Shown: positions 11,073-22,856 of the stretch, piece by piece
Layout: every line of letters starts with the position of its first letter
Numbering within the stretch: position 1 is the stretch's first letter
NCBI GenBank assembly: GCA_024180945.1
Contig: JAKSGN010000035.1
Span: 1,674,001-1,738,000 of the forward strand
Source: Macrophomina tecta
Lineage: Eukaryota > Ascomycota > Dothideomycetes > Botryosphaeriales > Botryosphaeriaceae
DNA length: 64,000 bases
Direction of reading: 5' to 3'
The notes under the pieces: model-generated
Database searches by the model: none
Seen by the model: only the letters and a program-made list of their open reading frames with translations
Told to the model about the DNA's origin: nothing
Position numbers and translations under genes: made by a program

Positions 11073-12234
11073 TGATTGGAGAGCGGTGAAAAATAATAAG
11101 GAGATGCACGGAACGCTCTCGGTGGTGAATAATGATTTGATTTAGATTCAAAAGCATAGCGATGGCGTTGGCGTGAAAATGTAGAATCATGAACACTGTT
11201 ACTACTGGCTCTTCTCTGATTGGGTGAATGCCGACGTCGAGAGTTTGCACGAAAGAATAGGAATCTGGCATACTTGATTACTTCGGAACGCAACATGATC
11301 GACATCATTATGTTTGTCCACTCGAAATGCTAGCCCACACTTCCAGCGCGTGTTTGTCCAAACGTGAAAATAAAAAGACTTGGGCCTAGCCGACTTGGAA
11401 AACGAAGGTTTGTGCCAAATATCAGGACAATATGGGTGTATTATGACGAGTTGAAGCATTCAGCTGGGTTGGAAGACCCGTGATACCCGTGCAAATGTGC
11501 CTCTAAAGATATCTTAGGTAGTTTGCTGTTGCAATACATCCGACGCTAACTCCGTGCGCACTACGTGTCAATCTTCTTGCAAAGTCTAGGTATAGCGGTA
11601 GTTTTGGTGGAGTAATAGTCTCTTCTCACTATATGTGAATATTTAGCAATATGGGACCGTAAGTAACTAAGCCTGCACACTATAATCACTTGCAGATAAG
11701 GGGGAGCTAATCTGTAAAAAGCCGGCATATGGAGTCAACGTGCAACCGGTCACGTGTACGCTGCACAGTATTTGGTTCTATTTTCCCGGCCGCGAAGCGA
11801 TTTCCGGGCCACAAAAGTCTCCAGTTTTCAAAGCACCCGCCAACGCTCATCCTCCACTCCTCAACGAATCCCTCCACCCGAAGCTCGCCTGGACGGTCAG
11901 GCGCCCATCCCCGCCCTCGCTGCCCGGTGAAGATGCCGTAGCAAGACGCCTGCCTCGACGCCTGCGGGTGTTTCGTTCCTCAATGGCCCGAAAAGCGCCA
12001 GGGAATGGTGGCTGCTCCGTCCGGGGCGGTCGCTCAGCCGCATCGACGGAAAGCCGCCGGCGCCGCAGGGATGCATCGAATGATATGCCAGCCATTGACG
12101 ACCTCGGCTGAAGGGTGCTCGCGGGATCGGCATGCGGAGGCGCCAATCCGTCGAGACTACATCTGCCAACTCCCTTGCCTCCAGCTGAGCCTTACCTGCT
12201 CGCTCAGCCCGACTCCAATCGCATGCGGCTCATC
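11073..12234. other. Intergenic between RPC5 and 3-hydroxyisobutyrate dehydrogenase
   Basis: About 1.16 kb without a supported gene. The left half is AT-rich and the right half is GC-rich, with scattered short open frames on both strands that show no recognisable domain. The right end should hold the promoter and leader of the downstream dehydrogenase. Confidence 0.55.
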
Positions 12235-13525
12235 ATGACCACCATGGCTGCGTCCCTGAGACGGATTCCTTCCGCTATCCCCCCGGCACGCCTCGTAACG
12301 AGAAGATGCTTCTCAACGTCGCCCGCGAATCAGGCAACGTGGGGTTTCATTGGCCTCGGCCGCATGGGTATGTTTTCTTGCCTGCCATAGTCTCGCGTAA
12401 TTACAAGACTGACCGTATTCCCGCGATAGGCTATCCCATGGCCAAGAACCTGCGGGCAAAGCTGCCAAAGAATGACACCCTGGTTGTTCACGACGTCAAC
12501 ACGAAAGCGACCGCCAGCTTTGCAAACGAGGTCGGCCAGCAAGGCGTGCATGTCGCTGCTGATGTGCGCGAGGTGGCTGAGAAGTCGGTAAGACACTCTC
12601 TTCCCGACATACAACCCTCTTCCCTTCTATGATGAGCATGTCCTATCTATGATCTAAGTGGGAGCTGCATCTTGCGGCTCTTTTCGTGATTTTATTTTCA
12701 CATCAAAGCCAATCCTCTGACGTCCTGTAAACATGATTGTTCTATTGTCGTGCTTGAGTTTGGGCGGCAGAATGCTGACATGGCGGACAGGAAACCATCA
12801 TCACAGCTTTGCCCGAGCCACACCATGTTCGTGGTGTGTACGCAAACATGCTAGTGCCGCCGACGTTGCTCGAGGCACCTGGAGCCAAGCCACGTCTGTT
12901 CATCGATGTCTCTACTATTGATCCCCAGTCGTCCCTAGAAGTTTCCAACGCAGTGCATTCGTCCGGACAGGGCAAGTACGTCGATGCTCCTATGTCTGGG
13001 GGCGTGGTTGGTGCGGAAAAAGGGTCCCTGACTTTCATGGTTGGTGCACCAGATGACATTATTGATCGGGTACGCGAGATTCTTTCAATGATGGGCAAGC
13101 GAACAGTGCACCTTGGCCCGGCGAGCTCTGGGCTGAAAGGCAAGCTTGCCAACAACTATCTCTTGGCAATCAATAACATTGCCACGGCCGAAGCTATGAA
13201 CCTGGGAATCCAATGGGGCCTTGAGCCTAAGGCGCTTGCTGACCTGATCAACACGGCCACGGGCAAATGTTGGCCATCTGAAGTCAACAACCCTGTTCCA
13301 GGCGTAGTTGAGGGGTCACCTGCTAGCAAAGGGTACGAAGGTGGTTTTGGGCTAAGCTTGATGAACAAGGACCTCAAGCTTGCGTTAAAGGGGGCAGAAG
13401 AGTTCAATATCAAGTTAGGGCTCGGCGAGCCGGCCCGTGACATTTACGACGCTGCATCAGAGCACCCTGGCTGCAAGGGCAAAGACTTTTCGGTAGTATA
13501 CAGGTACTTAGGCGGCAAAGAATAG
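12235..13525 (+). CDS. 3-hydroxyisobutyrate dehydrogenase, mitochondrial
   Basis: Three exons (12235-12367, 12430-12587, 12791-13525) give 341 residues. The Arg-rich, acid-poor N-terminus ending near RRCFSTS looks like a mitochondrial presequence. It leads into the NAD-binding GFIGLGRMGYPMAKNL motif, which is restored only by splicing intron 1. The substrate-side motif DAPMSGGVVGAEKGSLTFMVG and the lysine region GLKGKLANNYLLAINN fit the HIBADH family, as does CWPSEVNNPVPGV. The enzyme oxidises 3-hydroxyisobutyrate to methylmalonate semialdehyde in valine breakdown. The ATG at 12244 (ACCATGG context) is an equally good in-frame start. Intron 2, at 203 nt, is longer than most here. Confidence 0.93.
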
Positions 13526-13735
13526 GAGAGATATTGATTGCAGGAATGATGAAAGCCGCGTGTAGCCGCATGTGACCCCGACGAAGCGAAATGGACCCAG
13601 AGCGGGCAGGGAGGGGCGGTTGGTTTCTTGTCAGGGTCCAGCCTTGGTCCGGGCGGGTTGCTCGGCGACGAAGTCCGCCATTTCGTCTTTGCTTGGCGCC
13701 CGGTGACATCAACCGCGACAACACCTGCCCCCACC

Positions 13736-15390
13736 ATGTCCGAGCTGCTGGAATTTATTCTGACCCACGAAGACGCCTTCAAAAGGTACTTGTCGCCCAT
13801 CCATATCCTCGCGTGTGCATACAGGCGCTGACCTCACCACAGTAGGGGCCGCCTCGCGTCGTTATACTCGGACTTTCGCATTCAGCAGGCCAACAATCCG
13901 GACGGATACAACGCTAACATCACAGCATGGCGCCAGGCTCTTACGGACGCTGCACGAGCAGGCCTCGTCCCTTCACAGACTGGAGCATATAATCTGTTGA
14001 CTTTGGGCACCGGCGAAGCTCTGCTCCGAGAGCTTACAAGCAAAGACTTTGGAAGACCACTGGCGCTGGCTGCTGTGATAGTGCGTACAGCTGGGAAGCC
14101 ACACGACATGAGGCCTAGCTGACCATTCGCCAGCATGATGCGGTCTCAAAAAAGGAAATGATTCCGCTGAAGGACTTCGTCGCGGCGAAGACGAGCATCT
14201 ACTCAAGAAGCTGGAGCATTAACCCGTTGTCTATTCTTTCATGGGGACTACAACAACTAGGCGTGATCGGGGGCACAGTGTCGCAAGACAAGCTAGTAGC
14301 TGGTGAATTCGTTATCGTGGCAAACCTCGAGGTAAATCTACCACACCACCACCACCCTATAGAAGATCTCACCTGCTCACCACTGACGTAGGCCGCCAGC
14401 AACGCCATACTCTCGCAAGCCTCAAGTCGCACATCCATAGTCGACCGCATCTACTCCCTCGATTCCTTCACTACCGCCTTCTCGCATGTCCTCTCCCCGG
14501 TCCACGCCCTCACCACCACCGACATCTCCCTCGTCCTCACCCACCTCTCGCGCGACAAAGCCGCCCTCTCCTACGACGCCGCCTCGCAAACTATCAAACT
14601 CGCCCCACCCAACACCACCACCCCCGACCCCATAACCCAGCAAGACATTACCATCGCACACCTGCGCAGCCTGATCGCCTCGCTGACGACGCAGCTGCCG
14701 CTGCTCAGCGCGCGCATCGCATCCTGCGAGGCCGCCGCCCGCGCCGCCGTCGCCACCAAGTCGCTCACGGCCGCGCTGGCCGCGCTGCGCTCCAAGAAGC
14801 TGGCCGAGCAGGGCCTCCAACGCCGCGCCGACACGCTCGCGCAGCTTGAGACCGTCTACGCGAAGATCGAGGAGGCTGCGGACAATGTCGAGGTGGTGCG
14901 CGCGATGGAGGCGAGCGCGGGCGTGCTGAGGGGCCTGCACGAGCAGGTCGGTGGCGCGGAGGGCGTCGAGAGCGTGGTGGAGGCGCTGCGGGAGGAGATG
15001 GGTAAGGCGGATGAGGTTAATGACGTCATTAATGAGGTTGGTCGGGAGAGTTCAGCGGCTGTGGATGAGGATGAGGTGGATGAAGAATTTGCGGAACTGG
15101 AGAGGGCGGAGAGGGAGAAGGTCGAGAGGGAGGAGGCGGAGAGGACTGCGGAGAGGCTGAGAGAGCTGGAGAGGTTGGAGGAGGAGCGGAAGAGAGTCGA
15201 GAGGGCGACGGAGCAGAAGAGGAGGACGAAGGAGGTGGAGACATCGTCACATGCTGCAGACGAAGCGCAGGTTCTAGAAACCTCGCAAGAACTGGGACGG
15301 ATGTCGCTGGACGAGGAGCCCAGGCCAACACTGTCCTCGGAAGAGCAGAACAAGGCACCGAAGCAAATGCAACGTGTTTTGGAGGAGTAG
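13736..15390 (+). CDS. CHMP7-like Snf7-family (ESCRT-III) protein
   Basis: Four exons (13736-13785, 13843-14080, 14134-14331, 14392-15390) give 494 residues. The N-terminal half, with blocks such as SLYSDFR and NPDGYNANITAWRQAL, corresponds to the winged-helix region of CHMP7. The C-terminal half is an Snf7-like helical domain, followed by a strongly acidic and then Glu/Arg-rich coiled coil and a possible MIM-like end (ELGRMSLDEEP). CHMP7/Chm7 recruits ESCRT-III to the nuclear envelope for sealing and nuclear-pore surveillance (family knowledge). The first acceptor is ambiguous: AG at 13841-13842 gives KSRGRLAS, while AG three bases later removes one residue. It is convergent with RAD18, 271 nt apart. 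Confidence 0.85.
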
Positions 15391-15661
15391 AGCAACACTA
15401 CTTTCAAGGACTTTCAGATGAAGGAAGCTCTCATTACTTGCACATAGATTGTCTCGGTAAACGACTGATTGGTATGATATCCTGAAGGGTGTCATGATAT
15501 TGGACAAGCTCTGGCAGGCGTCGGCGCACAGGAACGATCTTTTCTGGGTATCATATTCCATTCTTGCTATGTGCTCGCACCCAATCCTGTCCTGTATGAG
15601 AGGGCAGAGCAAATTCTTATATACAATGAACCAAACCCGCGCAAATCGACCATATACTGGG

Positions 15662-17302
15662 CTATCTATTGGCCGCCGTGTCCACGTCCATGACGGGCTC
15701 AGATGGCATCTCAAACATGGGTTTCTCCCGCACGCCATTTCCAGGCGATGCTAGATGTTCGGGCAGGGATGAAGGAATGCTCTGTCTCCTTAATTGATTT
15801 GACGGGCTGGTTGCCGTCTGGTTGGGCCTGTACGAAGTCTCTGTAACATTTTGGGCAGGGGTCTCACCGCCGACGTTGTGCTCTCCCTCCTCCATAATAT
15901 TCGAGTTACGATGCGGAAGCATAGGAGAACCGCGGGCAGCAGCATCGACTCTGCTACGGACCTTCTCAAGCGCTTCTTCGTTGCCCTCATAGGGCTGGGG
16001 TTCTTGGCTTGCATTGGCTGTGCTCTCCTGCGGTGTTGCACCGTTGGTCTCCGCATGTTGCTTGTTTTTCTCTTCCTCCGCTCCGCTCTCGGCTTTCGGG
16101 GCGGATCTTTTGGCTCTCGCATTCGCGATTAGTTCATCGAAATGACTCTTGTTGGTCTTAGCCCAACCGTCGCCATCGAAGTCCTTTTTCATGACTTGCG
16201 CCCCGCTCGCCGCACCGATTGTGCCGCCTCCGCCGCTTTCCATGTTTTGACTCCTCTCCCACTTGTCCAGCTCAATCAGCAGTTCCCTCTTCGTCTTGGG
16301 GCGCAGCGAGTCGACGTTCGCATTCCAAAGATTGACCCACTCCGTATGGCGTCTAATCTGCTGTGCGCGCGTCCCAGAAGCGGGTATACCCAGGTCCGCA
16401 AGCTTCTTGCGCAAAGCTTGGTCTTTTAAAAGAGAATAATTGAGCTGAGGCAGTCGGGACAGGGAATCTTGAGTTCTCGAGGATGCTGCGCCATTGCGAG
16501 TGCGCTGCTGGAGAGGATGGGAAGAGGCTATGGTTTGGCTTTGTCTTATAAATCACCGTTAGCATATCAAGCTTCCTTCCTTCCCATCTAATGTAGCCTC
16601 GACGTACCGTGCTCGTGTTGCCCGCGAGGAACCGCCGTCTCTGTCTGGTCCCTCGCAACGATCGAGATGTGGGAAGACGGCCTCCTCCTTCATGCGCTTG
16701 TTGCACATGGGACATGCCACTAGGCCGTCTTCCGGTTGGACCTCTTCCATACCCTCTTCCACCACCGAATCGCTCTCACCATTATCATAATCGTCCAGAT
16801 CAATGACCTCAGGGGTCTGAGAGCTCATGGCCGATCTGCGCGCCTGACTCCGGGTCTTGCGAGCCGGTCCACGCTCAGCGTCCTCTCCATCCCCGGCCTC
16901 CTCCAGCTTTCTCTTCCTATTGCTCTTGCCCCTCTTTGTCGTCGTCGCCGTTTTCGCGTCGCCAGAACTCTCCGCTTCGCTCGCCGCGGCGCTCTTGCGC
17001 GCCAACTCCAGGGCCTGCGGCCGCGCGGCTTGGAAGGCTTCCACGAGCTCTTGTGCGGTATTGTTCCGGCGCAGCTTCGAGTCCTGGTCTGCAGCACGGC
17101 AGGTGGGGCAGCGACCGTCGGCGGCGAAGCAGCGGCGGATGCACAGCGAGCAGAAGGTGTGCGAGCACGACGTCATCATGGGCGTGTCGAAGAAGTCCTT
17201 GCATACCTGGCAGCGCAGCGCCGACTCGAGCGGCGCGAAGCCAGCCAGCGACGTGTTCAGCCAGTCCGTCGAGTCCGGGATTGAGAAGGCGGAGACGTCC
17301 AT
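15662..17302 (-). CDS. RAD18: E3 ubiquitin-protein ligase RAD18
   Basis: Two exons (17302-16608, 16544-15662) give 525 residues. The N-terminal RING finger shows C31, C34, C46, H48, C51, C54, C65 and C68. A Rad18-type UBZ zinc finger follows (CPMCNKRMKEEAVFPHLDRC), and then a SAP-like block (LLKDQALRKKLADLGIP) with the fungal motif RRHTEWVNLWNAN. RAD18 with RAD6 mono-ubiquitinates PCNA to start translesion synthesis (family knowledge). The 63-nt intron has a GTACGT donor and a GCTAAC branch site, and ends in AAG. This acceptor is the only one near the branch that keeps the frame and restores a continuous linker. The C-terminal 150 residues are low-complexity and probably disordered. Confidence 0.93.
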
Positions 17303-18561
17303 GGCCGCGGTTTGGCGGCGGCAGTGGGAAATGGACCAGTTTGAGCGGCCGCGGCTTGTTGGTGGTACAGATGCTCACCGCGCTAAGATGGCTGGCCCAG
17401 CCGAGAAGGGAGCTGGCGGCGATATTTGACAGAGCACTGCGCGCGAGAAATTAGTGCGTTGAAGAGAGTAGCAGGTAGAAAGTGGTTGTGGTGGAATGCA
17501 ACGAGGCGGGACGTGACTGCGCGAGTTCGCGTGTCGCGCTACGCGTGCCGCAAAAATTAGACCCAACACTCTGACAGGCGCACGACGCTCAAGCAGTGGG
17601 CAGCTCTGGATATTTCCACGAGTTTTTGTTTCTCTCGCAGATCTAAGAGGCCCTGTTCTGGACAAAACATATGGATTCATTGTTTCTATCTGACAAAGGC
17701 CGGATGACACTTGAATGTAAATGACGCTGCAGGAAACCGCGAGCTGGAGAAGTCAATCACCCTGACTCGCAGCTGCCACAAGCCCAGGACTCGCTGAACA
17801 TGTCCAGGGGGAAACGAATCACAGCTGCCACAGAGAAACCAGGCAAGCTGCGTCAGAGAGCCCCTGCCTTCATTCTTGGAGCTAGTCAGGCACGTGCTGG
17901 GCTATTGATAGGCGCCCGCCCGTGTGCTCGAATATAATTCAAGTGATAGCTCCTCTGGACGCTCAAAAAGGCGGGAACAGTCAAGTAAGAAAGTGGGTCC
18001 ATATCGTAAGACTGCAGCTCATACACTCTGCATGCACCTCATCTCCGGTCCGTCATTGCCTGGCATAAAGGTAGACGGCTTGGACTCAGTGCTGCTGTGG
18101 ATGCATCCATTGGGTTGAATACATGTACGCAACAGGAAGGAGCATGGATTGTCGAGATAGCCCATGTAAGCCTAGCTGAGCGTTGCTTCGAGCGAGCTCC
18201 GGTTTCGAAAATGGCGAGACACAGGTCGAGGCGAGGAGGATTTCGAGTCGTGGGGGAATCGGTTATGAGGGGGCTGTCCTCTGCTTTTATACTTCCCCGG
18301 CGACACTACGGAGCAACCTCGGCAAAACCTCAGTCCTCCGGTGCTCCTGTCCGACAGCATACCCTGAGTATTCAAGCAGATGAAGTAATTCTGCGAAGAG
18401 ATTGCGTATCAGTATATGGAGTACACTCCTACACTGCAAAAACTTTAGAACGAAGCTCCTATTTAGCCCGTAGAGCCTTGTGAAGGACATAGAAATGAGA
18501 AGTAAACCAACATATGCTGAACCGTCTACTTGAAATGCTAATAATTCATAACCAAGACCCT
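17303..18561. other. Intergenic between RAD18 and CLC channel
   Basis: About 1.26 kb without a supported gene. It should contain the RAD18 promoter on the left and the CLC 3' region on the right. Small open frames on both strands lack domains and coding-like composition. Confidence 0.55.
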
Positions 18562-21343
18562 CTATCTATCCTCAAGTTCCAGCCCTTGATCCTCTCTGTT
18601 CCCTTCCGCCGGTCTCTCTCGGCCCTGACGACGCAGCGGACTGCCAGGCCCGAGATTTTCCGCGCCCATCGTGTGGCCTTCACTGAGTCTGACCTTGCCT
18701 TTGCTCAGCCCGATCTTCATGCCTACGTACTCAGCCACCGCTCTGATCAAACCCCATAGTTTCTCTCCCCGCTCCTCCATCCGGCTCTCGTCACGAGGGT
18801 TCTCATGCGCCTCCACCTTGAACTGGTACTTCAAACAGTCCTTGACTGTGATGAGTCCAGTAAGGCGGCCTCGATATTCCACAAGGATCACACGTGGCCC
18901 CATCTTCTTGAAGAGTTCCATGACTGTTTCCAACGGAAGTCTAGGGTGGACCGCAAGTGGGGTGGGATCGACAAATCGGCTTATGTCAATCGTCATTTGG
19001 GAAGAAGTCGCCGCCATCGTGTCGAATGAGATTGCTGGCGCAGGGGTACTGGGTGTTTGCCCAAGCTGTGACCCCGGAGTAAAGAAACACCTCGCTGTTG
19101 GTGGTAAAGATTGCAGGCGTCGAGCTCTGTCGATCGCATAGCGAAGTTCGATACGACCGATGTATCCCAACAGCGTCTTTGATGTTCTGTCCTCGACAAT
19201 TGGATACCCGGAGTAATCATTGTTTGCCAGAATCTTTTCCACTTCACGCAGCTGAAGCCCTGACGCGGGAAGCGTTACGAGACTGGTCGTCATCACTTGT
19301 GACACGGGCACGCCAAAAGTATGCTCCTCTTTGTTGTCCAGGAATGGAAATCCATTAGCCCAGATGGCGCGATCTGCGATGCCACCTTTGCCAAACCGCT
19401 CGCTCACAGCTTTCGTCACTCCTACCACGATCTATCCGAGCGTTAGTGGTCGGGACGGTGATCCTACGCGATCACACTTACCATCGTGGGAAGAATGTAT
19501 GTTAGAGCACCGGTAAGCTCAAACATGATAACAACCACTGATACAGTAATGTGCATGATTCCGCTGAGCGCTGCGGCAGCTCCGAGGAAAGCGTAGGTCC
19601 CGGGAGTGATACACGGCCCATCAGGGTCGCATGCTGAAAAAAAGCTTGAGTTCGGGAATGTGTCGTACAGAGCTTGCACGAGGACTCCAACCATTCTGCC
19701 AAATGAGGCACCGATGGCCATGGATGGAACAAAGATACCTGCAGGAACTTTGCAGCCATAGGAAACAATGACTAACAACGTCCGGATAACGGTGGCGGCG
19801 GCTAGCGTGAGGATGAGATGCCATCGATGCTTGCGTCTTTGTGGGTAATCAGCATCGCGGGCTATTCAGAAGAGTGGAACACTCACTCGCAGATCTCGTC
19901 GTAGTCATGGGCTCCCTCACACTCTCGGAAGAGGATTTCCATGCTCTCGGTCATGTCAATCCGCAGAAACATATTTGGGTAGCAGATAATCGCAGTAACA
20001 AGAGCCAATACCGTTGCTTCCCATATCGGATACTGGGCAAGATACTTCTTGCGGAAAGCTTGAACGCGCAAGTTCCACTTGATTACAAATGCGCCATAGA
20101 GTCCACCGAAAATACCCAGGATGATGTAAAAGATGACTTCGAAGAAGTGCCAGTCGCGGTCGTACTTGACCTGGAACATGACCAATTGTCCAGTCCTGAA
20201 AGGGTTCATTGCCTGGTCTGTTTAGTGGTGCGATCGTTGGTTGCGTTATGCGAAGCACTTACCGCAAGCACAGCTGTCGCAACCAGGGCACAGAAGTAGC
20301 TCCTCCACATGGTCTTAAGAGGGAAATGATTTGCGATTTCCTGAGTTACTAAGAGTTAGCGGCCAAGCGACACTAAGCAGAGCAAGACGTACCTCCAGAG
20401 AGAAGAGAACACCACCAATGGGACTACCAAAGGCAACTCCGACACCGGCGGCCGCACTGGCAGTCAGAATCTCCCGTGTTTTCGAGGCATTGCGCTTGTA
20501 TTTGTTGAACAAGCGTGAAATAACATTGCCAGTGCATACAGCGTAGTGTACGCTAGGTCCCTCTTTTCCAACAGACAAGCCGGAGGCAATGGCCAAAGGC
20601 AGGGTAATAGACTTGATTGCCAAAGTCTTGAAGCCCAAGAAACCTTTCATGACAAAGCCCGCGACTATACACTTTATTTCCGATATTCCCGATCCAGCAG
20701 CGTACGGGGCGAATGACTTGACGAGTCTACCGGCGACGAAAGCGAAAGTGGTGGAGAATATAATGTACAGGAGGTAATTGACGGGCCAGAAATTGCTCCA
20801 GCGGTGCCATTCTTTGCAGCCTGGAAACAGTTAGCGCCTATTATAATCAGCGACGCAACGAGGTCTACCATTTTCAGCGCCCCAGCAGCAAAACTGTTCG
20901 TTCAGGTAGAAGGCAGTTGTGCAGTAGCCAAGCTTGATGTCCGACAGCCACTCAGTGATGATATTCAAGAAGGCAGCGTTGAGGCCAATGGCGACACCGA
21001 CCAAGCTGACGACTATCCAGGCCTGGCCAGCGTCGTAGGCATCGTACAGCTTGCGGCGCCAGGTAGGGCCACGGCCGCGCTCAAAGAAGCCCTGCTTCTC
21101 TTGGCGGCGAGCTTTTCGACGTAGCTGTTCACGGGCAGCATCCTGGACCCAGTCTATGGTAGTGAAATCCTCATAGCGCTTGATCTCGGCAATCTCTTCA
21201 TGGATCGCATGGTCGGCGGTGGTCCTCTCGTGGTCGACACCATCTTCAGCGTTGGAGAGGGCTGACACGCGGCGCGTAAGCGAAGGACCGCGCGACTGAG
21301 AAGAGGCGCGCAGGCCGGCGGTGGAGCTTGAGCGGCTACTCAT
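18562..21343 (-). CDS. CLC-type chloride channel/proton exchanger (Gef1-like) with CBS domains
   Basis: Six exons (21343-20869, 20820-20393, 20340-20263, 20212-19887, 19836-19482, 19431-18562) give 843 residues. After a Ser-rich cytoplasmic N-terminus the membrane domain carries the CLC selectivity motifs GSGIS (about 201-205) and GKEGP (about 243-247), with Glu245 as gating glutamate. Further blocks are [12 protein letters not shown] and [15 protein letters not shown]. The C-terminus holds two CBS domains, around [13 protein letters not shown] and around [16 protein letters not shown]. The presence of the gating glutamate and the Gef1-like sequence suggest an endosomal or Golgi Cl-/H+ exchanger involved in ion and copper homeostasis; that role is from family knowledge. 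Exon 3 is only 78 nt and one intron ends in AAG. It is divergent from the Dpb3-like gene. Confidence 0.95.
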
Positions 21344-21737
21344 CGCATCGTGTGTTCATCCGGGCGTAGCAGAACTGCTCGTCATTGAATGCGCAGGGGG
21401 GGAAGCCGGTGCGCCAGCGGAGGTGTCGACTGGCTACGTAGGGCAGGCAGCGAGGATGGGACAGGGTACCTTGCATGCGGCCGGGGATCATAATCGCCCG
21501 CCGATCTTTACCGCTCTGGGATTATCCGTCTTCAAGTCGCGACTCTCTGCCGCGCTCCTCGTACGCGTCCCACACCCACCGCACTTTGTCTTCGCCTTTC
21601 CGTCTACCTCACACTTCATCCGCATCCGTCGGAACCGCAGTATCGAAGCAGGCCTCAATACTGATACCCGCACATTCGCCCCGGCCTTGGTCGCTTTTCG
21701 GACAACCACCCCGCGCTCACGCAAAACACCCGTCATC
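21344..21737. promoter_or_regulatory. Bidirectional promoter region between CLC channel and Dpb3-like gene
   Basis: A gap of 394 nt separates two divergent start codons. The right half is CT-rich on the plus strand, common in fungal leaders. No specific operator is identified. Confidence 0.5.
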
Positions 21738-22417
21738 ATGCCGTACAACAACAACCCCATTCCCCGCCCGGCCAACATCACCGGCTCGGTCTCCCTTCCT
21801 CGTACGTATACACTCAAAATACTGTGCCTGTTGGTGCTCGCCCACACTGACCGCCTGGGCAGTTGCGCGCGTGAAGAAAATCATCCAGGCCGACGAAGAT
21901 ATTAACGCCTGCTCCGCCAATGCCGCCTTCGCAATCGCTGTCGCCACCGAGGAATTCGTCTACTATCTGACCGAGCAGGCCCATAAGATGTGCAAGGCGG
22001 AGAAGAAGCCAAAACGCTCCCTGGCCTACACCCATGTCCGTACGTCTACCCGAATACACGCTCGAATAAATACACCCCAAGACTCAAAGCTCACATATCC
22101 CAGAGCAAGCCGTTGCCCGCCTCGACAACCTCGAATTTCTGACCGACGTTGTGCCCAAGACTCAGAGCTACAAAGATGCTAAGGCCGAACGGGAAAAGAA
22201 GAAGGCAGCTCAGGCCGTTGCGCAAGAGGCTGCTCAAGCCAATGGGACTGCCATAACCAATGGTCAGACTACCCTTACAGCCACTACTGTTGTCCCTGGG
22301 TCTCCGGCCAATAGACAGCCTCTGAACGGCCAGGCTATTGCCGGTGCGGAGAAGTCGGAGTCCGACAGTGGAGGAGGGGACGCTATGGATGTGGACCAGA
22401 AGCCCACGCCTGCGTAG
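21738..22417 (+). CDS. Histone-fold protein, DNA polymerase epsilon Dpb3-like
   Basis: Three exons (21738-21801, 21863-22039, 22104-22417) give 184 residues. After a short N-terminus comes a CBF/NF-Y-type histone fold: LARVKKIIQADEDI, a central helix around SANAAFAIAVATEEFVYYL, and a final helix with VARLDNLEFLTDVVP. The C-terminal 80 residues are rich in Ala, Lys and Asp and look disordered, ending near DAMDVDQKP. The pattern best fits the Dpb3/POLE4/CHRAC-15 group, which pairs with a Dpb4-type partner in the Pol epsilon holoenzyme or a chromatin-remodelling complex. A CCAAT-factor subunit is less likely. The assignment rests on the histone fold only, so the exact complex remains open. Confidence 0.85.
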
Positions 22418-22856
22418 AACTTACTGGAACGAATCCGACACTGTCGTGCCTTGCAGGGCGCAAGCCCACCCGTAAAGGATCGGCCGGGCGTTATCTGATT
22501 ATTTTACGCAAATAGGGACCATGATTTCAATGCATCGGGTGGCGTTGGTAAGGCTACTGGTTCGGAAAGATACCAAAATTTCATTGCTAAGCGAGAACAC
22601 TCAGTTGAGCCTCGAAGAAGGTACATATCCCGGGGAGTCAGGCGAGATTAACTATTGCTTAATGTCCTATTAACAAAGAGTGAATGACATGTGTCCTTCC
22701 CTTCGTATATCAACGCCTTCGCATGCACATGCATGACCAAGTTCCCCTCTACCATCCGGGCAGTATCTTCGTGAATTTCATTTCTCGCCAAAAATCCCCT
22801 CACCTTTTTCTTTTCCTTCGCACCGCGAGCAGAGGCTCTACACGACCATCACTCAT
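22418..22856. other. Convergent intergenic between Dpb3-like gene and peroxygenase
   Basis: A 439-nt shared 3' region with no supported gene. Short open frames are extensions of antisense sequence from the peroxygenase. Confidence 0.55.

Noticed and set aside
13841..13845. Alternative acceptor for CHMP7-like exon 2
   Set aside because: Both acceptors keep the frame and differ by one residue. I kept the first AG after the branch-like CTGAC; the alternative cannot be excluded.
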